A DNA stretch of 11,715 nt from an uncultured Opitutia bacterium. Its GTDB lineage: Bacteria; Verrucomicrobiota; Verrucomicrobiia; Opitutales; UBA953. This document shows positions 7,368 through 11,715 of the stretch, piece by piece (position 1 is the stretch's first letter; the number at the start of each line of letters is the position of its first letter). The stretch lies in contig CAIYUD010000072.1 of assembly GCA_903929325.1 (NCBI GenBank), forward strand, positions 1 through 11,715, given 5' to 3'. The position numbers and the translations under genes are program-made. The notes under the pieces were generated by a model that made no database searches, was not told the origin of the DNA, and saw only the letters and a list, made by a program, of their open reading frames with translations.

Positions 7368-8261
7368 ATGCTTCAACCTGTCAATCAATGGCGCGTACAT
7401 ATTGGTCTTCATCGCACCGCGACAACCAACTTACAAGACACCCTTGCCCTTGTACGGGATCAATTACGCGAACACGGCGTCGATTACCCGACACGTACAA
7501 TGCTAAGAAAAACCAACCTAGTTGATAAATACTTTAGGCGAAGCGGACTGGGAGCATTGCTGCCCGAGGCCTACTACCGTGCTCAGTTTCATACTAAACT
7601 TAACCGCATGCGAACTGGCCCCACCACCCTGCTATTCTCAGAAGAGCAGTGGGTAGGACAAGTGCGTCACATCATGGATCAGCCGTGCTACCAGCAACTT
7701 GATCAAAGGATTGCCGGGCTCATACGTTGCATCGGTACACAAAATGTAACCCTCTTTCTTTCAGTACGCGAATATTCGGCTATTTTTTCATCGGCGTATT
7801 CACAAGCCTTACGCATGGGGAATACATTTGCGAAAAACTATTTTGATATCGCCTGCCAGAAAGCTGTCACCGAACCACCCGATTGGCTTAACTTAGTCCG
7901 TCGCGTGAAAGCTGCAGCCCCGGGCGTAACTCTACGTATCTGGACATTTGAAGACTATATCCGCGACTGTAAACCCATACTGGATGCCTATACGGGCATC
8001 ACACTTCCAAGTTGGCCAAAACTCGATGCCCCTGAATCAACTCGCGGAATTTCCGTCGAGACCCTTCAAGAGATACAAGAAATTACCACCAAGGTTAGCA
8101 AAGATACGCGGCATTCTATTATTCGCAGACTCGTCGCACTCGACAAAGGGACATCAAAGCTCGATCCGTTCTCAGCGGATGCAAAAGCTAAGCTGAAGGC
8201 ACGGTACGCTCAAGATTTGCAAACCATTGAGCAGGAAAACCCCGGTATATTTATACGCTAG
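7368..8261 (+). CDS. Sulfotransferase-like P-loop protein (Arg in place of the usual PSB-loop Lys)
   Basis: The 297-residue protein begins with VHIGLHRTATTNLQ (residues 10-23), matching the 5'-phosphosulfate-binding loop HIGxHKTGTTSLQ of PAPS-dependent sulfotransferases. Arg16 stands where lysine is usual and Ala where the second Gly is usual. LLFSEEQW (88-95) and LFLSVREYSAIFSSAYSQALR (129-149) match the later segments; the latter is the 3'-phosphate-binding region with its Arg and Ser. The predicted role is moving sulfate from PAPS to a sugar or other hydroxyl of the glycan made by the neighbouring glycosyltransferases. It begins 2 bases after the GT2 stop with no ribosome binding site of its own, so coupling is likely. 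Its 3' end overlaps the convergent sulfotransferase-like gene by 11 bases. The family assignment is fairly firm; activity is less sure because of the Arg. Confidence 0.75.
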   Translation: MLQPVNQWRVHIGLHRTATTNLQDTLALVRDQLREHGVDYPTRTMLRKTNLVDKYFRRSGLGALLPEAYYRAQFHTKLNRMRTGPTTLLFSEEQWVGQVRHIMDQPCYQQLDQRIAGLIRCIGTQNVTLFLSVREYSAIFSSAYSQALRMGNTFAKNYFDIACQKAVTEPPDWLNLVRRVKAAAPGVTLRIWTFEDYIRDCKPILDAYTGITLPSWPKLDAPESTRGISVETLQEIQEITTKVSKDTRHSIIRRLVALDKGTSKLDPFSADAKAKLKARYAQDLQTIEQENPGIFIR

Positions 8262-9378
8262 AAGCGAGGCGTTTCGACAAGCCCGCAACCCAACGCGACC
8301 GACTCGGCAAGTGGCCCACCCACTGTCGTGGCAGATCACGCCAGGCAAAGCCAGTTGTCCAACCCGACGTTGCCAATGCTTCAATCAGTTTACCTTGGCG
8401 CATACGGTCGATTTGCACGATATCTTCAAGACAAAGGGCGTCGGCACTGAATACACACTCAGTCAATGCCCCCGCTTCGATGCGTGCATAGTCATACTGC
8501 GGGAAAATGACCCCGAATTCATCGCGTAGCCAGAGTGCATCTTTTGACGAATAGTCTACGGCATCAGCAATTTCAGACTTCAAGGTCGGACGACCCAGAC
8601 CAACCGACTTCTCAATAACCATCAACTGCTGGAGAAGTCGCGTACTACTTAATTTAAATTGGTTATCGTTTTTCGGAAAAAAGTCCATGCGGTGTTGACG
8701 CACAATATCCATCGACTCTGCACTCACAGTCTCATTACTGCGCCCGAGTGTAGCTAAACGCGTCAACTCGATTCCTGAATCCGCTAAATAACTTTTAACA
8801 AAGTCAGCGATGATATCGCCATCCACCAAAAGCTTTGGGTCAAAGCAACGTACCTTCAGGCGGTCCTTGCCAAAAACTTCTAAATACGGCGTCAGTACTT
8901 CTCGGTAGTTTGGGAAAGCAGGAGGTAAAAGACGGTGTGAAGCCTTTATTTTTTGCTGCAGAGAGGAGAGGTATTTATGCGAAGGCCGACGCAGATAGGC
9001 GACCACCTCGATCTCAGTAGCACCGAGCTCGTATAATTCCTTTCGAAAGCTTTCGAGAGCACCATCGGCCAGCCGTCGGAAAAATCCTTCGCTTGATAAA
9101 ATCAGCGTCCGTGGTGCGTGTCTTTGAATTGCGCAGCCTAATTCTTTAACGAATTGTTGCCGTTGCTTCACGGACCGTGGCTTTTCAATCGGATCAACGC
9201 GCGGACGTCGCTCTGGGTGGAATAGACCTGTGAGTAAGGTAGCATGGGTTGGTTCTGTCGCTGACGCATAAGGGTAAAGCACACCCTTTTGCTGTAGGTA
9301 CTCCCTCGACTTTGAAAATATCGACTGCAAAGACGACGTGCCCGTCTTGTTTGAACCAATGTGTAACAAAACTTTCAT
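8251..9378 (-). CDS. Sulfotransferase-like P-loop protein
   Basis: The 375-residue protein begins LLHIGSNKTGTSSLQ (residues 4-18), an intact 5'-phosphosulfate-binding loop of the PAPS-dependent sulfotransferase superfamily with the lysine at 11. LILSSEGFF (92-100) and VVAYLRRPSHKYLSSLQQKIK (125-145) follow, the latter supplying the Arg and Ser expected to hold the 3'-phosphate of PAPS. The C-terminal half has no motif I recognise and probably shapes the acceptor site. It is the last gene of the minus-strand operon, 4 bases after the GT4 stop. AGG just before the ATG overlaps that stop codon, so coupled translation is likely. Sulfation of a surface glycan is inferred from context. Some relatives with this loop are of unproven activity. 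Confidence 0.8.
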   Translation of the reverse strand: MKVLLHIGSNKTGTSSLQSIFSKSREYLQQKGVLYPYASATEPTHATLLTGLFHPERRPRVDPIEKPRSVKQRQQFVKELGCAIQRHAPRTLILSSEGFFRRLADGALESFRKELYELGATEIEVVAYLRRPSHKYLSSLQQKIKASHRLLPPAFPNYREVLTPYLEVFGKDRLKVRCFDPKLLVDGDIIADFVKSYLADSGIELTRLATLGRSNETVSAESMDIVRQHRMDFFPKNDNQFKLSSTRLLQQLMVIEKSVGLGRPTLKSEIADAVDYSSKDALWLRDEFGVIFPQYDYARIEAGALTECVFSADALCLEDIVQIDRMRQGKLIEALATSGWTTGFAWRDLPRQWVGHLPSRSRWVAGLSKRLASSV

Positions 9379-9382
9379 GAGC

Positions 9383-10540
9383 CTAGGTTTGAGCAGGTTT
9401 CAGCAACGCTAGGTGCTGCTCAAGTCGACGATAGAGTACGGTGTGGTCCAAATGCTCAACCGCATAGGTACGTGCCTGCTTCGACATCGCAGAAGCCACC
9501 AACGGATTAGCCAAAACTGACTCCAGCGCGGCGATATAGCCATCGAAGTCATGTTCGGCTACCATTCGGCCATTCACCCCGTCAATAATGTGGTCGGGAA
9601 TGCCTGCGTGTCGTGTTGTCACCACAACTGCACCGGCCGCCATTGCTTCCTGGATGGAGCTCGGCATGCCTTCGGAATCTCCATCTTTACTCGTTACCGA
9701 GTGCTGGATGTAGACACCTGCCCTACCCAACAAATCACAAACAAAAGCATGGGGTTTAGCTCCATGAAACACAACACGCCCGGCAATGCCCAGTTCGATG
9801 GCCAACGACTCACATTCAGCAAACTGTTTACCATCACCTACCATCTCCAAGCGTGCCTCAGGAAACTTCGCGGCGACTTTTGCAAATGCACGGATAGTTA
9901 ATTTGGGCTCTTTCTTGGGAATAAACCGACCAATGGAAACAATCAGGTGCGACTCTTTGACGCCGGGCTTAAAGATCTCCGTATTAACGCCACTGGGAAT
10001 CACCAACGAGTTAGCGTGAACAACACCGTGGGCTGCTAAATTATCAATCAGGTGTTGCGAGACAGCAATAATCCCGTCGATCTGGCGCACCATCTCCTTC
10101 AACTGATGAACATAACGCGGACTCGATAAATGCTTGGACGCATCAGACCCGCGAAAATAACACACCATCGGCAGCCGCAATGCTTTCACCGGCCCATAAA
10201 CATGTATGCCAACGTAACCAAATTCAGCCAAAACACAGCCGACGTGATTACGCTCACAGAAAGTTGAAAAATCATCGCTAACTTTCGACTTCAATTTGAA
10301 CCAACCCAAAAACCGGCTCCATAGGTACTGAAAGAAATTTCTATTAAAGTAATAGATGGGTTTTTCGGAGTACGCTTTGCGCAATGGGTCTGTCTGCAAA
10401 ACAACTGTTCGGCCTCCTGAAAGCTTTTGAATATGCTGCCGTATAAACGTTTTGCTGTAGCTACTGGCATCATCGACCGCGATAGCGATACTCGCGATAC
10501 CTCGTGACAACGATTGAGCACCTTGGGCAGACAAAGTCAT
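9383..10540 (-). CDS. Family 4 (GT-B fold) glycosyltransferase, WcaL/AmsK-like
   Basis: The 385-residue retaining glycosyltransferase has an N-terminal acceptor domain with the YSKTFIRQHI segment (28-37) and CYFRGSDAS (127-135). The linker follows as VIPSGVNTEIFKP (180-192). The C-terminal donor domain has SIGRFIPKK (202-210), LEMVGDGKQF (231-240), and the nucleotide-sugar motif SEGMPSSIQEAMAAG (289-303) with the two glutamates of the E-x7-E signature (290, 298). The pattern resembles colanic acid/amylovoran-type transferases that add sugars to undecaprenyl-linked repeats. The donor sugar is not predictable. The ATG lies 9 bases after the stop of the NRPS-like gene, and the sulfotransferase-like gene begins 4 bases after its own stop, so the three form one operon. 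No well-spaced Shine-Dalgarno is seen, only GGGGG directly before the ATG. Confidence 0.9.
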   Translation of the reverse strand: MTLSAQGAQSLSRGIASIAIAVDDASSYSKTFIRQHIQKLSGGRTVVLQTDPLRKAYSEKPIYYFNRNFFQYLWSRFLGWFKLKSKVSDDFSTFCERNHVGCVLAEFGYVGIHVYGPVKALRLPMVCYFRGSDASKHLSSPRYVHQLKEMVRQIDGIIAVSQHLIDNLAAHGVVHANSLVIPSGVNTEIFKPGVKESHLIVSIGRFIPKKEPKLTIRAFAKVAAKFPEARLEMVGDGKQFAECESLAIELGIAGRVVFHGAKPHAFVCDLLGRAGVYIQHSVTSKDGDSEGMPSSIQEAMAAGAVVVTTRHAGIPDHIIDGVNGRMVAEHDFDGYIAALESVLANPLVASAMSKQARTYAVEHLDHTVLYRRLEQHLALLKPAQT

Positions 10541-10549
10541 ACCCCCGAA

Positions 10550-11715
10550 TCAAGACCGAGAGAACGCTCGCGTCAACTTTGACCACGCATTGGACCCTTT
10601 CATGTAGAACTGGAAGAGGAGTCGATAACGGTGCAAAAAGAGGATATACCAACTCGCGGACTGGGAAGCCGAATATGGCAAAGGCGTCCCGTCGAGGTAA
10701 CATTTGAATATACGAATGAGCTCTTCAAGGTTGTGCGGGCGGTAGAACCGACCATGCCGCCCAACCGTCCAGGCAACCACTGGCGGGGTCACGAAAGGTA
10801 TCGATGGCCCTTTGGCCGTTAAACCAATTCCACGGTACGCAAACCGCATACTTTGCTTACCAAAGACAAGAAGCTGCCGAATGGGTAATTTGGCTAACGC
10901 CTCATCTCCATGCTCAAGTAACAGAAGGTGTGAAACTTCCTGACCATCCGCGATTAACTGCTTAGCAATGCGCATCGCGATCCATGCACCTTTGCAATTT
11001 CCTCCAATTCGGTAAGGGCCCTTTGGCTGCACCCGACGAATTTCTGCGGCATAATGCCTGGCCATACGATCCAGCACGTCGTCGTCATTTGGGAAAAGTT
11101 TTCCTCCCGAATAAAAACCATATATGGGCTGATTACCTCCCCATACCTCCGCTAACCGTTTTGTTTCGTTATTCGGGTTATTAAATCCCCAATGAATGGG
11201 CGGAAGTTTTCCGTCAATAGTGTGTGCTGCGAGCGTACAGCCGGGATAGGCTGGTTTAAGTTTTCCTAAAATTAAAACACTCTGCAATGCGCGTAACTCA
11301 AGCGCTGAGAGCGTATCCGAAACACTTCCGCCAGAAGACGTGGCACCGCCAACATGACCGTGTTCAATCACCCGTGCCATATCACGCACAGTGTGAATCT
11401 GCGTTAATGATGACTCAGGTAGTGCATGCCCAAGTTCAGTTTCTACCGCCAAGAAAATCCGGACAGCGGAGAGCGAATCGCCGCCAATTGCCCGAAAATC
11501 AGCATCCGCATTGACCTGTGGCAGATTGAGCTCTCGTGCCCAAACCGCAGCAATACGCGTCTCTAATGGTGAAACTTGCGCGGATGAGGTTAGTGCCTGT
11601 GCATCGGCTTTAGCCATGGTATCGGCCAATGCGAGTCGATCAACCTTACCGACAGCATTGCGCGGTAAACTTTCCAAGACTTGAATGCGTGCGGGTATCT
11701 TAAAAGGTGCGAGCA
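10550..11715 (-). CDS. NRPS-like adenylation-carrier-thioesterase protein (N-terminal part outside window)
   Basis: The frame is open through the right edge. The first visible residues LAPFKIPARIQV...LPRNAVGKVDRLAL are the A9/A10 end of an AMP-forming adenylation domain, including the catalytic lysine in GKVDR. The apparent start at 11677 is a TTG inside this domain, not the true start. A carrier domain follows, with FRAIGGDSLSAVRIFL; its phosphopantetheine-bearing serine is at 11474-11476. Then comes an alpha/beta-hydrolase thioesterase domain with GNQPIYGFYSG, RRVQPKGPYRIGGNCKGAWIAMRIAKQL and LLLLEHGDE. The nucleophile motif is GNCKG, with Cys (codon 10994-10996) where most NRPS thioesterases have Ser. 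No standard GDH motif is seen near the C-terminus. It would activate an amino or carboxylic acid, load it on the carrier and release or transfer it. The context suggests decoration of a glycan. The substrate cannot be read because the specificity pocket is outside the window. Confidence 0.85.
   Translation of the reverse strand, partial: LAPFKIPARIQVLESLPRNAVGKVDRLALADTMAKADAQALTSSAQVSPLETRIAAVWARELNLPQVNADADFRAIGGDSLSAVRIFLAVETELGHALPESSLTQIHTVRDMARVIEHGHVGGATSSGGSVSDTLSALELRALQSVLILGKLKPAYPGCTLAAHTIDGKLPPIHWGFNNPNNETKRLAEVWGGNQPIYGFYSGGKLFPNDDDVLDRMARHYAAEIRRVQPKGPYRIGGNCKGAWIAMRIAKQLIADGQEVSHLLLLEHGDEALAKLPIRQLLVFGKQSMRFAYRGIGLTAKGPSIPFVTPPVVAWTVGRHGRFYRPHNLEELIRIFKCYLDGTPLPYSASQSASWYILFLHRYRLLFQFYMKGSNAWSKLTRAFSRS

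Noticed and set aside
10470..10703. Alternative minus-strand frame over the NRPS-like/GT4 junction, examined as a possible frameshifted thioesterase end
   Set aside because: The translation carries no GDH or other thioesterase motif, so a frameshift does not restore the missing histidine region.

Overview
The window is about 11.7 kb of bacterial DNA, densely coded on both strands, with no RNA genes, insertion sequences or CRISPR arrays that I can see. HemL and ProC of ordinary proteobacterial type, a membrane-anchored CoA-disulfide-reductase/rhodanese fusion and a large surface-glycan locus suggest a gammaproteobacterium, possibly one with sulfur metabolism. This placement is an inference, and I cannot name the genus. 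No stretch longer than 300 bases lacks a gene.

Left part (1-2767): a large flavoprotein gene enters from outside the window on the + strand. It encodes a CoA-disulfide reductase/NADH oxidase-like core, two rhodanese domains and a YgaP-type membrane anchor. It converges on a minus-strand DoxX-family membrane protein with an extremely cysteine-rich tail. A strong bidirectional hairpin terminator lies between the two genes.

Middle (2851-6228, minus strand): proC and hemL are separated by only 3 bp. Upstream of them, and probably transcribed towards them, is a TPR/heptosyltransferase-like (GT9-type) glycosyltransferase gene. This is where housekeeping genes give way to a surface-polysaccharide region whose genes look more AT-rich.

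Right part (6256-11715): a short divergent control region contains a 13-codon leader ORF and a hairpin. From it runs a + strand pair, a GT2 glycosyltransferase followed by a sulfotransferase-like protein. This pair meets, with overlapping ends, a tightly packed minus-strand operon. In order of transcription that operon holds the end of an NRPS-like adenylation-carrier-thioesterase protein (cut by the right edge), a GT4 glycosyltransferase and a second sulfotransferase-like protein.

Together, three different glycosyltransferases, two PAPS-type sulfotransferase-like proteins and a carrier-protein acyl/aminoacyl-activating enzyme suggest a locus for a decorated, possibly sulfated and acylated, extracellular or cell-surface glycan. 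No exporter, polymerase or flippase is visible, so the locus probably continues to the right of the window.
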